DNA of 64,000 nucleotides from Mycolicibacterium sediminis (lineage in GTDB: Bacteria; Actinomycetota; Actinomycetes; Mycobacteriales; Mycobacteriaceae): NCBI RefSeq assembly GCF_010731735.1, contig NZ_AP022588.1, forward strand, positions 1,426,001 to 1,490,000, in the 5' to 3' direction. Below are positions 42,274-51,475 of the stretch, in pieces. A program made the position numbers and the translations under genes. Numbering within the stretch: position 1 is the stretch's first letter; each line of letters starts with the position of its first letter. The notes beneath the pieces are model-generated. The model had not been told where the DNA came from. It saw nothing but the letters and a program-made list of their open reading frames with translations, and searched no databases.

Positions 42274-43877
42274 GAACCCTCGAGGGCGACAACAGAGTCG
42301 GCAACGGGCTGAAGGGCATCCTCATCCTGGTGCTCGTCATCGGCGTGGGGCAGAGCTTCGCCAACGTGCCGATGATCTGGGCACAGCCGGTGTTCTACGC
42401 GCAGTTCGCCGACACCGCGGGCATCAACCCCGGTGACAAGGTCCGCATCGCCGGCGTCGACGTCGGCGAGATCAAGACCACCGGCATCGACGGCGACAAG
42501 GTCGAGTTGAGCTACACGCTCAACGGCACCAGGATCGGCACCGAAAGCCGTGCCGCGATCCGCACCGACACCATCCTGGGTCGCAAGAACCTGGAGATCG
42601 AGCCCCGCGGATCGACGGCGCTCAAGCCGAACGCGACGCTGCCGATCGACCAGACGACGACGCCGTACCAGATCTACGACGCGTTCTCCGACTTGGCCAA
42701 GGCGGGATCCGGGGTCGACACCAAGACCTTGAAGGAATCGCTCAACGTCCTGACGGAGACGATCGACCAGACGTACCCGAACCTCAGCGCAGCACTCGAC
42801 GGTGTCGCGCGGTTCTCGGACACGATCGGCAAGCGCGACGAGGACATCCAGAAGCTGCTGGCCAACGCCAACAAGATCGCCGGCGTACTCGGCAACCGCG
42901 GCGGCCAGATCAACGAACTACTGGTCAACTCGCGGACCCTGCTCGCGGCGATCAACGAGCGCGCCTCGGCGGTCAACGCCCTGCTGGAGCGGGTTGCCGG
43001 TTTCTCACAGCAGGTGGCGGGCTTCACCAAGGACAACCCGAACCTCAACCGCGTGCTGGAGCAGCTCCGCACCATCAGCGACACCCTCGTCGCGCGGAAG
43101 TTCGACCTCATGGACGTCCTGAGCAACGTCAGCAAGGTGGCGACGGCGCTCGGCGAGGCCTTGGCGTCGGGCCCCTACTTCAAGGTCATCCTGATCAACA
43201 TCCTCCCGTACCAGATCATCCAGCCGTGGGTGGACGCCGCGTTCAAGAAGCGCGGGATCAACCCCGAGGAGTTCTGGCGCAACGCGGGCCTGCCCGAGTT
43301 CCGGTACCCGGACCCCAACGGCCAGCGCTTCGACAACGGTGCGCCGCCGCCGGCGCCGACGCCGCTCGAGGGCACGCCCGAGAACCCCGGCCCGGCCGTC
43401 ATCGCCGGCTCGCCGTGCTCGTACGCACCGGCCGCAGGCAACTTCCCGACGCCGGCCAACCCGCTGCCCTGCACCCAGGCACCGAACGGTCCGTTCGGCC
43501 CGAACCCGTACGGCGCCAACAACTATGGTCCGCCCAACGTCCTCGGACTGCCGCCGAACCCGGATGCGCCCCCGCCGGCACCCGGCGTCCCCAGCGCCGC
43601 GTTCCCCGGCGAGTACTCGCCGCCGGTCCAGGGCATCCCGCCCGCGCCGTTCGATCCCGGTCAGCCCGGGGCGCGCACGGTACCGGTCACGCCGGGCCCG
43701 TCGGACCCGTACATCGCACCGGGGTCGCTGCAGGGTGACGGCACGTCGCCGCTGCCTCCGGCGCTCACGGGGCCGCCGCCTCCGCCGGGACCGGGACAGC
43801 AGCTCCCACCCGTCGGCACACCACCACTTCCGGGCAACCCGCCGTTCCTGCCGCCCGGCTCACAGGTAACGGGATAG
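42270..43877 (+). CDS. mce1C: Mce1C
   Basis: A 535-residue MCE protein: membrane anchor near residues 15-35, MCE domain with VRIAGVDVGEIKTTG and AIRTDTILGRKNLEIEP, helical tunnel segment, and a Pro/Gly-rich low-complexity C-terminus from about residue 356 onward. This tail is a common feature of Mce C and D subunits and probably reaches across the cell wall. ATG 42270, which overlaps the mce1B stop as ATGA, is preferred over GTG 42258. Confidence 0.93.
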   Translation: MRTLEGDNRVGNGLKGILILVLVIGVGQSFANVPMIWAQPVFYAQFADTAGINPGDKVRIAGVDVGEIKTTGIDGDKVELSYTLNGTRIGTESRAAIRTDTILGRKNLEIEPRGSTALKPNATLPIDQTTTPYQIYDAFSDLAKAGSGVDTKTLKESLNVLTETIDQTYPNLSAALDGVARFSDTIGKRDEDIQKLLANANKIAGVLGNRGGQINELLVNSRTLLAAINERASAVNALLERVAGFSQQVAGFTKDNPNLNRVLEQLRTISDTLVARKFDLMDVLSNVSKVATALGEALASGPYFKVILINILPYQIIQPWVDAAFKKRGINPEEFWRNAGLPEFRYPDPNGQRFDNGAPPPAPTPLEGTPENPGPAVIAGSPCSYAPAAGNFPTPANPLPCTQAPNGPFGPNPYGANNYGPPNVLGLPPNPDAPPPAPGVPSAAFPGEYSPPVQGIPPAPFDPGQPGARTVPVTPGPSDPYIAPGSLQGDGTSPLPPALTGPPPPPGPGQQLPPVGTPPLPGNPPFLPPGSQVTG

Positions 43878-43889
43878 GAGGCCTCTGAC

Positions 43890-45524
43890 ATGTCGACGAT
43901 CTTCAACGTCAGGAACATGAAGCTGCCCGCCCTGTCCAGGGCGACGGTCATCATCGGCACCATCGTCGTGGTCGTGGCGATCGTGCTGGCCTTCCTCGGC
44001 TGGGGTCTCTACAAGCGGCTGACCACGAACACCGTGGTGGCCTACTTCCCGCAGGCGCTGGCCCTGTACCCGGGCGACCGAGTTCAGATCATGGGTGTCC
44101 GCGTCGGGCAGATCGATTCGATCGAGCCGGAAGGTAGCCGGACGAAGGTCACCTTCCACTACGAGAGCAAGTACAAGGTCCCCAAGGATGCCAACGCCTC
44201 GATCCTGAACCCGAGCCTCGTCGCGTCGCGCACCGTCCAGCTGTCCCCGCCCTACACCGGCGGCCCGGTCATGGAGAACGACGCGGTCATTCCGCTCGAG
44301 CGCACCCAGGTGCCGGTCGAGTACGACGACCTGCGCAACGCCGTCGAGCGCATCCTCACCGACCTCGGCCCCACGCCGGAGCAGCCCAAGGGGCCGTTCG
44401 GCGACGTCATCGAGTCGTTCGCGGACGGTCTCCAGGGCAAGGGCCAGCAGATCAACACGACGCTGAACAACCTCTCCGAGGCGCTGTCGACCCTGAACCA
44501 GGGCCGCGGTGACCTGTTCGCCGTCATCAAGAGCCTGGCGCTGTTCGTCAACGCCCTCTACAAGAGCGACCAGCAGTTCGTCTCCCTGAACGACAACCTC
44601 GCCCAGTTCACCGGTGCGTTCACGAACACCGACCGCGAAGTGGCCGACGCCGTCCGGGACCTCAACGTCCTGTTCACCAACACCCGCCAGTTCTTCGACG
44701 AGAACGGTGGAGTGCTGGCCAAGGACGTCGACAACCTCGCCGAGGCGACGAACGCGATCCTGCAGCCCGAGCCGTTCAAGGGCCTCGAGACCGGCCTGCA
44801 CGTGTTCCCCAATCTCGCGGCCAACGCGCTGAACATCGCGCCGCCCGTCCCCGGTGGCGTCACAGCCATCCCGGTGATCGGCAACTTCGCCAACCCGATG
44901 GAGTTCATCTGCAGCTCGATCCAGGCCGGCAGCCGACTCGGCTACCAGGAGTCCGCCGAGCTCTGCGCGCAGTACCTCGCGCCGATCCTCGACGCGATCA
45001 AGTTCAACTTCCTGCCGTTCGGGCTGAACCAGTTCAGCTCCGCACTCACGCTGCCGAAGCAGATCGCGTACTCCGATCCGCGACTGCAGCCGCCGGCGGG
45101 ATACAAGGACACGACGGTGCCCGGCATCTTCTCCCGGGACACTCTGTTCTCCCACGGCAACCACGAACCCGGATGGGTGGTGGCGCCGGGCATGCAGGGC
45201 GTCGAGGTGCAGCCGTTCACGGCCAACATGCTCACGCCGGACTCGCTGGCGACGCTGATGGGTGGCGCGGACTCCGCGATACCTCCTGCGCCGCCCGCGT
45301 TCGGAACGACGCGCGACGGCAACCTGCCCGGTCCGCCCAACGCGTTCGACCAGAACAACCCGCTGCCCCCGCCGTGGTACCCGCAGCCGGGTCCGCCGCC
45401 GGGCCCCGCACCGGGCGTCGTCGCCGGTGACCCGCTGTCGGCAATGGCACCGACGGCCGCTCCGGCGCCCGTCGCGGCGCCGGCGCCGGCAGGACCTCCG
45501 TTGCCGGCAGAGGCAGGACCCTGA
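43890..45524 (+). CDS. mce1D: Mce1D
   Basis: A 544-residue MCE protein. The N-terminal anchor is at about residues 18-42 (TVIIGTIVVVVAIVLAFLG). MCE domain motifs are VQIMGVRVGQIDSIEP and ASILNPSLVASRTVQLSP. A helical tunnel domain follows, then a Cys pair (FICSSIQ, ELCAQYL) and an Ala/Pro-rich tail from about residue 462. It starts 12 bases after mce1C and its TGA shares a base with the ATG of lprK. Subunit of the Mce1 conduit. Confidence 0.94.
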   Translation: MSTIFNVRNMKLPALSRATVIIGTIVVVVAIVLAFLGWGLYKRLTTNTVVAYFPQALALYPGDRVQIMGVRVGQIDSIEPEGSRTKVTFHYESKYKVPKDANASILNPSLVASRTVQLSPPYTGGPVMENDAVIPLERTQVPVEYDDLRNAVERILTDLGPTPEQPKGPFGDVIESFADGLQGKGQQINTTLNNLSEALSTLNQGRGDLFAVIKSLALFVNALYKSDQQFVSLNDNLAQFTGAFTNTDREVADAVRDLNVLFTNTRQFFDENGGVLAKDVDNLAEATNAILQPEPFKGLETGLHVFPNLAANALNIAPPVPGGVTAIPVIGNFANPMEFICSSIQAGSRLGYQESAELCAQYLAPILDAIKFNFLPFGLNQFSSALTLPKQIAYSDPRLQPPAGYKDTTVPGIFSRDTLFSHGNHEPGWVVAPGMQGVEVQPFTANMLTPDSLATLMGGADSAIPPAPPAFGTTRDGNLPGPPNAFDQNNPLPPPWYPQPGPPPGPAPGVVAGDPLSAMAPTAAPAPVAAPAPAGPPLPAEAGP

Positions 45525-46684
45525 TGAAGGTGACCAAGTCGTTGAAGGTTCCCAACGTGCGCCGGTTGGCCAAGCGCGCCGGAGTGCTGTCGGCCGCCGC
45601 CGTCGTCCTGACGTCGTGCGGTTGGCAGGGCATCGCCAACGTGCCGCTTCCGGGCGGCCCGGGCGGGTCCAAGGGCATGACGATCTACGTGCAGATGCCG
45701 GATACCTTGGCGCTGAACGTGAACAGCCGGGTGCGGGTGGCCGACGTGTTCGTCGGCAGCGTGCGGTCCATCGAGTTGAAGAACTGGGTTGCGACCCTGA
45801 CGCTCGACGTCGAACCGGGCGTCGAACTGCCGGAGAACGCGACGGCAGCGATCGGCCAGACCAGCCTCCTGGGCAGCCAGCACATCCAGCTTGACTCGCC
45901 CCGGGATCCCCAGGGCGAACTCAAGAGCGGCGACACGATCCCGCTCGATCGGTCGTCGGCCTTCCCGACCACTGAGCGGACGCTGGCCAGCATCGGCACC
46001 ATCCTCACCGGTGGTGGCATCCCGAACCTCGAGGTCATCCAGACCGAGCTGAACAACCTGCTGACGGGCCGCGGCGACCAGATCCGCGAGTTCCTCGGCC
46101 GGTTGGACACGTTCACCGCCCAGCTCAACGAGCAGCGCGAGGACATCACCCGGGCGATCGACTCGACCAACCGGCTGCTGTCGGTCGTCGCGCAGCGCAA
46201 CGACACCCTCGACCGGGTGCTCACCGAGTTCCCGCCGCTGATCAAGCACTTCGCGGACACCCGCGACCTGTTCGGCGACGCCGTGGTGTCGCTGGGCCGG
46301 ATCAGCAGGGCGGCCGACGACGCGCTGGCACCGATCAGCGGTGACCTGAACACCAACCTGCAGAGCCTGCAGCGTCCGCTGAAGCAGCTGGGCAAGGCGT
46401 CGCCGTACCTGATCGGCGCGCTGAAGTTCATGCTGACCGCGCCGTTCCCGATCGAATCGGCGGACAAGGCGGTGCGCGGCGACTACATCAACGTCTCGCT
46501 GAACGTCGACCTGACCCTGTCGTCGGTCGACAACGGACTGCTGTCGGGTACGGGCTTCTCGGGCGCACTGCGCGCACTCGAGCAGTCGTGGGGCCGCGAC
46601 CCGGCGACGATGGTCCCGGACGTTCGATTCACGCCCAATCCGCACTCGGTGCCGGGTGGACCACTCGTCGAAAGGGGTGAGTGA
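45524..46684 (+). CDS. lprK: LprK (Mce1E), MCE lipoprotein
   Basis: A 386-residue MCE protein that, unlike its siblings, carries a lipoprotein signal: LSAAAVVLTSC, lipidated at Cys32. The MCE domain includes VRVADVFVGSVRSIEL and AIGQTSLLGSQHIQL, followed by helical segments (LGRLDTFTAQLNEQREDI) and a short C-terminus. The E subunit of every mce locus is a lipoprotein of this type. ATG overlaps the mce1D stop by one base. Confidence 0.95.
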   Translation: MKVTKSLKVPNVRRLAKRAGVLSAAAVVLTSCGWQGIANVPLPGGPGGSKGMTIYVQMPDTLALNVNSRVRVADVFVGSVRSIELKNWVATLTLDVEPGVELPENATAAIGQTSLLGSQHIQLDSPRDPQGELKSGDTIPLDRSSAFPTTERTLASIGTILTGGGIPNLEVIQTELNNLLTGRGDQIREFLGRLDTFTAQLNEQREDITRAIDSTNRLLSVVAQRNDTLDRVLTEFPPLIKHFADTRDLFGDAVVSLGRISRAADDALAPISGDLNTNLQSLQRPLKQLGKASPYLIGALKFMLTAPFPIESADKAVRGDYINVSLNVDLTLSSVDNGLLSGTGFSGALRALEQSWGRDPATMVPDVRFTPNPHSVPGGPLVERGE

Positions 46685-46687
46685 GCG

Positions 46688-48244
46688 GTGCTGACACGTT
46701 TCATCAAGATCCAGCTGATCCTGTTCACGATCCTCACGCTCATCGCGTTGATCGTGCTGGGGTGGTACTACCTGCGCATCCCGAGCCTGGTGGGCATCGG
46801 CCAGTACGAGCTGAAGGCCGACCTGCCGCGCTCGGGCGGGCTGTACGCCACGGCCAACGTGACGTACCGCGGCACCACCATCGGCAAGGTCACCGACGTG
46901 GTGCCCACCGAGAACGGTGCCCGGGCCACGATGAGCATCGACAGCCAGTACAGGATCCCGGCGGATACGTCGGCGAACGTGCACTCGGTGTCGGCGATCG
47001 GTGAGCAGTACCTGGACCTGGTCGCACCCGACGGCAGTACGGGCCAGTACCTGTCGAGTGGCGCGACGATCACCAAGAGCACGGTGCCCAGCGAGGTCGG
47101 CCCCGCGCTCGACGCCGCCAACAAGGGTCTCGCGGTGCTGCCCAAGGAGAAGATCGACTCGCTGCTCACCGAGACCTCGCTCGCGGTGGGCGGCCTCGGC
47201 CCTGCGCTGCAGCGACTGGTGGACTCGACGACGAACATCGCGCAGGGTCTGAAGGAGAACCTGCCGCAGGTCACCGACATCATCAACAACGCAGCACCCA
47301 TCCTGGACAGTCAGGTGCAGTCGGGTGACTCCATTCAGCAGTGGGCCAACAACCTCGACGTGATCGCGGCGCAGACGGCCGAGCAGGATGCGGCCCTGCG
47401 CACCGGCCTGCAGCAGGCGGCGCCCACGGCCGACGAGGTGAGCGAATTCTTCACCGACGTGAAGGACTCGCTGCCGCAGACGCTGGCGAACGTGGCCATC
47501 GTGGCCGATCTGCTCAAGCGCAACAACAAGGGCGTCGAGCAGCTGCTCGTGGCATTCCCACAGGCGGGGGCCGTGGGCCAAATGGGCACGATCTTCCCGG
47601 GTCAGGCGCTGCTGCCCCTGGCGCTGTCGATCAACCAGCCGCCGCCCTGCTACACCGGCTTCTTGCCGGCGTCGCAGTGGCGCTCGCCGGCCGACACCAC
47701 GACCGCGGAGATCCCGAGCGACGTTTACTGCAAGATCCCGAAGGACTTCCAGGGCAACGCCGTTCGTGGTGCGCGCAACTACCCGTGTGTCGACGTTCCT
47801 GGCAAGCGCGCGGCGACGCCGACCGAGTGCCGCAGCAACGAGCCGTACACCCCGGCGGGCACCAACCCCTGGTACGGCGATCCCAACCAGGTCCTGACCT
47901 GTCCGGCAGCGGGCGCGCGGTGCGATCAGCCGGTCAAGCCCGGCTACGTCGTCCCCGCACCGTCGGTGAACAACGGCATGAACCCGTTGCCCGCGAACAA
48001 GCTGCCACCGTCGCAGTCCCAGACGCCGATCAGCGACCCGCTGACCGCACCTGGCCAGGGCAGCGTCAGCTGCAGTGGACAGCAGCCCAACCCGTGCATC
48101 TACACTCCGGCATCAGGTCCGTCTGCGGTCTACAACCCGTCGAGCGGTGAGGTGGTCGGACCCGACGGCGTCAAGTACTCCGTCGACAACTCGAGCAATC
48201 CAGGAGACGACGGATGGAAGAGGATGCTGGCTCCGGCCGGCTGA
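46688..48244 (+). CDS. mce1F: Mce1F
   Basis: A 518-residue MCE protein: N-terminal anchor (IQLILFTILTLIALIVLGWY), MCE domain with VTYRGTTIGKVTDVVP and VSAIGEQYLDL, helical tunnel, then a Cys-rich C-terminal domain with at least eight cysteines (PPPCYTGF, VYCKIP, YPCVDV, TECRSN, LTCPAAGARCDQ). The start is GTG 46688, three bases after lprK. Its last 31 bases overlap mam1A. Final conduit subunit. Confidence 0.94.
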   Translation: MLTRFIKIQLILFTILTLIALIVLGWYYLRIPSLVGIGQYELKADLPRSGGLYATANVTYRGTTIGKVTDVVPTENGARATMSIDSQYRIPADTSANVHSVSAIGEQYLDLVAPDGSTGQYLSSGATITKSTVPSEVGPALDAANKGLAVLPKEKIDSLLTETSLAVGGLGPALQRLVDSTTNIAQGLKENLPQVTDIINNAAPILDSQVQSGDSIQQWANNLDVIAAQTAEQDAALRTGLQQAAPTADEVSEFFTDVKDSLPQTLANVAIVADLLKRNNKGVEQLLVAFPQAGAVGQMGTIFPGQALLPLALSINQPPPCYTGFLPASQWRSPADTTTAEIPSDVYCKIPKDFQGNAVRGARNYPCVDVPGKRAATPTECRSNEPYTPAGTNPWYGDPNQVLTCPAAGARCDQPVKPGYVVPAPSVNNGMNPLPANKLPPSQSQTPISDPLTAPGQGSVSCSGQQPNPCIYTPASGPSAVYNPSSGEVVGPDGVKYSVDNSSNPGDDGWKRMLAPAG

Positions 48245-48855
48245 ACCCCACCGATGCGCAGGACAGCATTGACCAGCCGTTGACGGCGTCTGCGGAGACA
48301 CCGCAGGACCAGGACCCGATCGTCGGTTACCCAGACGAGGCGTCACTGCGCCGGCCGGAGAGGTTCGGCCGCACGTGGGTCGCCGCGATCGCAGCGGTCC
48401 TTGTCCTCGCGGCGGCAGGCGTGGGAGTGGGCGGCTACTTCGCCCTCAACTGGCACGACCAGAGCAAGGCACTCGCACAGGCCGACGAGGCGGCCATCGC
48501 CGCCGCGAAGGACTGCGTGACGGCGACCCAGGCGCCCGACACCGCGGTCATGAGCGCCAGCCAGGCCAAGATCGTCAACTGCTCCACCGGCGACTTCGGC
48601 ACCCAGGCGGCCCTGTACAGCGGCATCATCGCCGAGGCGTACCAGGCCGCGGCCGTGAAGGTCCAGGTCACCGAGATGCGGACCGCCGTCGAGGGCCACA
48701 ACGACGACGGCTCGATCGACGTGCTCGTCGCGATGCGCATCAAGGTGAGCAACCTCCAGGTCGCCGACCAGGAGCAGGGCTACCGCCTGCGGGTGCAGAT
48801 GGTCCCCGAGGACGGCACCTACAAGATCGCCAAGCTGGAACAGGTCACGTCGTGA
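48214..48855 (+). CDS. mam1A: Mam1A, Mce-associated membrane protein
   Basis: A 213-residue Mce-associated protein. An acidic cytoplasmic tail of ~50 residues is followed by one membrane helix (about 53-78, WVAAIAAVLVLAAAGVGVGGYF), then an extracytoplasmic NTF2-like domain with Cys pair (KDCVTA, IVNCST). Mam proteins stabilise mycobacterial Mce complexes. By position it corresponds to Rv0175 (213 residues, same length). It overlaps mce1F by 31 bases and mam1B by GTGA. Confidence 0.9.
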   Translation: MEEDAGSGRLNPTDAQDSIDQPLTASAETPQDQDPIVGYPDEASLRRPERFGRTWVAAIAAVLVLAAAGVGVGGYFALNWHDQSKALAQADEAAIAAAKDCVTATQAPDTAVMSASQAKIVNCSTGDFGTQAALYSGIIAEAYQAAAVKVQVTEMRTAVEGHNDDGSIDVLVAMRIKVSNLQVADQEQGYRLRVQMVPEDGTYKIAKLEQVTS

Positions 48856-49829
48856 CCGCCGTTCTCGACGCCGACCGCACCGCCTCGACCACCGAGTCGC
48901 AGGACGTCCACTACGCCGGCTGGGCCGCGCGGGCCGGGGCGCTGGCCGTCGACGTGCTGCCCGCGGCGGCGGTCGTCGCGACGATGGCGCTGCTCGCGTT
49001 CACCACCCCGCTCTGGGGATGGCTGTGGTGGATCCTCACCGTCACCGCGGCGCTGGCCCTCGTCGCTGCGGCGATGAACCGGTGGGCCCTCCCGTCGATC
49101 ACCGGGTGGAGCCTGGGCCGGTCGCTGTTCGGGATTCGGGTCGTCACCCGCTCGGGCGCGCCGGCCGGCAGCGTCCGCCTCCTGCTGCGCGACCTCGCGC
49201 ACGTGCTGGACACCCTCGCGCTGTTCATCGGATGGCTGTGGCCGCTGTGGGACAGCCGGAACCGAACGTTCGCCGACCTGCTCGCTCGTACCGAGGCACG
49301 TCGGGTGGCTCCGCCGCAGCGCGACGTCCGCAGGCCGGCAGGCATCGTCCTGCTGGTGGCGGCGCTGCTCTGCGTGGCGGGTAGCGGCCTGGCCTACCTG
49401 GTCGTCTACAAGCACGATCGCGCGGTCGAGGCGGCACGCACCCAGATCGCCGCGGAGGGGCCGCGGATGGTCGAGCAGATGCTGAGCTACGGCGCCGCGA
49501 CCATGCAGCCGGACTTCGCCCGCTCCCTGGACCTCGCCACCGAGGCCTACCGGCCGCTGTTGGCCGCCCAGCAGCAGCTCGTCGAGAAGGGCGGCGCGAC
49601 CACCAACGAGTACTGGTCGACCAACAGCGCCGTGCTGTCGGACCCGCCGGTGACGCCGGAGAAGGCGACGATGCTGCTGGCGCTGCAGGGTCAGCGCGGC
49701 ACCGACCCCAAGTCGCTCAAGTTCATCTCCGCGACGGTGCGGGTCGAGTTCCAGAAGTCAGGCGATCGGTGGCTGGTCAACAGCCTCATCGTCCTGAAGA
49801 AGCCCACCGCGAGCGAGGCGGGCGGATGA
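48852..49829 (+). CDS. mam1B: Mam1B, RDD-domain Mce-associated protein
   Basis: A 325-residue protein fusing an RDD domain (about residues 20-150, three helices with AGWAARAGALAVDVLP, SLGRSLFGIRVVTR and WDSRNRTFADLLARTEARRV) to a second membrane helix near 160-185 and a Mam-type extracytoplasmic domain. The Arg-Asp-Asp-like residues of RDD proteins are seen as AR...D...NRTFADL. Corresponds to Rv0176 (322 residues). GTG 48852 overlaps the mam1A stop; the stop overlaps mam1C (ATGA). Confidence 0.88.
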   Translation: MTAVLDADRTASTTESQDVHYAGWAARAGALAVDVLPAAAVVATMALLAFTTPLWGWLWWILTVTAALALVAAAMNRWALPSITGWSLGRSLFGIRVVTRSGAPAGSVRLLLRDLAHVLDTLALFIGWLWPLWDSRNRTFADLLARTEARRVAPPQRDVRRPAGIVLLVAALLCVAGSGLAYLVVYKHDRAVEAARTQIAAEGPRMVEQMLSYGAATMQPDFARSLDLATEAYRPLLAAQQQLVEKGGATTNEYWSTNSAVLSDPPVTPEKATMLLALQGQRGTDPKSLKFISATVRVEFQKSGDRWLVNSLIVLKKPTASEAGG

Positions 49830-50386
49830 GCCCCCGTCGCAAGGTCGACGCCGCCGAGCGCGACTACTTCACCCAGCCGGTCGTCACCCCGAGGCCGCCG
49901 CGCCGGTGGGGCCTGGCCCTGACCGGCGTGGTGTCGACGCTGCTCGCCGTCGCCGCCATCGCAGGCAGCGTCTTCATGCTGGTGGGACACGAGAGTCAGC
50001 GCCGCACCGATCTGCGCGACGTGGCGGCTCTCGGCTACGTGCGGACGTTCATGATCGAGTACACGTCGCTCGATCCGTTCCACGCCAACGAGTACACCGA
50101 GAACATCTATCGGCAGGCGACCGGCGACTTCGAGACGTCGTTCAAGGAGAAGATGAACGAGATCACCATTCAGGTGGCTCGTGCCGAGCCCACGACCGGG
50201 TCCGTGCTGGACGCCGGCGTGCAGCGGTGGAACGACGACGGCAGCGCGCAGATCCTGGTCGCCGCCAACGTCACGACGCCGGGACGTGACGGCCGGCCCA
50301 CGGTCGAGAGCGCGAGCCGCTGGGTGGCGACGACGATCGAGGAGGGACAGCAGTGGAAGATCAGCCAGCTGATTCAGGTGATCTGA
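49826..50386 (+). CDS. mam1C: Mam1C, Mce-associated protein
   Basis: A 186-residue bitopic protein: about 25 cytoplasmic residues, one membrane helix (about 29-52, LALTGVVSTLLAVAAIAGSVFML), and an extracytoplasmic NTF2-like domain with YTSLDPFHANEYTENIYRQA and GQQWKISQLIQV. Matches Rv0177 (184 residues) by length and position. ATG 49826 overlaps the mam1B stop. Its last 34 bases overlap mam1D. Confidence 0.9.
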   Translation: MSPRRKVDAAERDYFTQPVVTPRPPRRWGLALTGVVSTLLAVAAIAGSVFMLVGHESQRRTDLRDVAALGYVRTFMIEYTSLDPFHANEYTENIYRQATGDFETSFKEKMNEITIQVARAEPTTGSVLDAGVQRWNDDGSAQILVAANVTTPGRDGRPTVESASRWVATTIEEGQQWKISQLIQVI

Positions 50387-51456
50387 CCGCTCGCGCCGCG
50401 GTCCCCGAGGGCAAGTCGGCCAGGCGGCACCGGCTTCCGCGCCAGAAACCCCGCGACCCCGCCCCGTCGACCGACGACGTGGCGACGGACGAGCCGGCCG
50501 CTGCTGTGGAACGGGCTGCCGCGGAACCGAGTACGGCAGCACCGGTCGAGTCGACGCCTGAGGTCGCGGCCGAGCCGGAGGCCGTCGTCGAGACCGAGTC
50601 CGAACCCGTCGCGGAACCCTCGGCTACGACGGACCCAGACCCGGAACCCGAGCCCGCCGCCGCCGTCGCGCCGCCGGCCCGACGCCGCTTCCCGTGGCGG
50701 CGCGCGAAGACCGACACCTCGGCGGTCGCCGTTCCCGAGGCTCCTGTTGCCGAGCCCGCCAACGCCGTCGAAACCTCCACCGAGACAGTGGAACCGGTGT
50801 CCGAACCGGTCGACACGCCCGAGCCCGTCGCCGAGCAGGCCGACGTCCCCGACGACGATCGGCCGGAGGGCGCCGCAGAAACCGAGCTGACCGACGACTC
50901 CGACGATCCCGTCGCCGAGCCGGTCCTGGTGCCCCACCGCACGGCGCCCCGCGGACTGAAGGTCGCCGCGGTCGCGGCAGGTGTGGTGTTCGTCGGAGCC
51001 GCGTCCTTCGCGGGTGCGACGCTGCAGCCCTACCTCGCCGATCGCGCCGAGGTGCACACGAAGTTCGAGATCGCGGAGATCTCCGCCGATGCGATCACGA
51101 CGCTGTGGACCTACACGCCCGAGGACATGGACAGGCTGCCCGACCGTGCGGCGAAGTACCTGGGCGGCGACTTCGCCGCCGACTACCGGCGGTACATCGA
51201 CTCGATCGTCGAGCCGAACAAGCAGGCTCAGGTCAGCAATGCCACGGAGGTGCTCGGCGCAGCGGTCGAGTCGTTGACCCCTACGGAGGCAACGGCTCTG
51301 GTCTACACCAACTCGGTGGCGACGAGCCCCGTGACCAAGGGCATCCCGTCGCTGCGCTACCTGTCCTACCGACTCTCGTTGGAGCGCAAGGGAAAAGAGT
51401 GGCTGATCACCAGGATGACGGCCGTCACGTCCCTGGACCTGACGCCGCGACTGTAG
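50353..51456 (+). CDS. mam1D: Mam1D, Mce-associated protein with long acidic N-terminal extension
   Basis: A 367-residue bitopic protein. Residues 1-195 are low-complexity, rich in Glu, Pro, Ala and Val (for example ATTDPDPEPEPAAAV), with a basic patch ARRRFPWRRAK-like stretch near 110. A membrane helix follows at about 200-222, then a Mam domain ending in LERKGKEWLITRMTAVTSLD. The M. tuberculosis counterpart Rv0178 is 244 residues, so the extra ~120 are in the cytoplasmic tail. GTG 50353 lies within mam1C. Last gene of the mce1 unit. Confidence 0.87.
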   Translation: MEDQPADSGDLTARAAVPEGKSARRHRLPRQKPRDPAPSTDDVATDEPAAAVERAAAEPSTAAPVESTPEVAAEPEAVVETESEPVAEPSATTDPDPEPEPAAAVAPPARRRFPWRRAKTDTSAVAVPEAPVAEPANAVETSTETVEPVSEPVDTPEPVAEQADVPDDDRPEGAAETELTDDSDDPVAEPVLVPHRTAPRGLKVAAVAAGVVFVGAASFAGATLQPYLADRAEVHTKFEIAEISADAITTLWTYTPEDMDRLPDRAAKYLGGDFAADYRRYIDSIVEPNKQAQVSNATEVLGAAVESLTPTEATALVYTNSVATSPVTKGIPSLRYLSYRLSLERKGKEWLITRMTAVTSLDLTPRL

Positions 51457-51475
51457 GCCCCGGCGGCGGTCGGCA

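Noticed and set aside
44942-47581. An 879-codon open frame on the minus strand across mce1D-mce1F
   Set aside because: It is antisense to well-recognised Mce proteins; such long shadows are normal at this GC content and the translation (Arg/Gln/His-rich repeats) has no domain.
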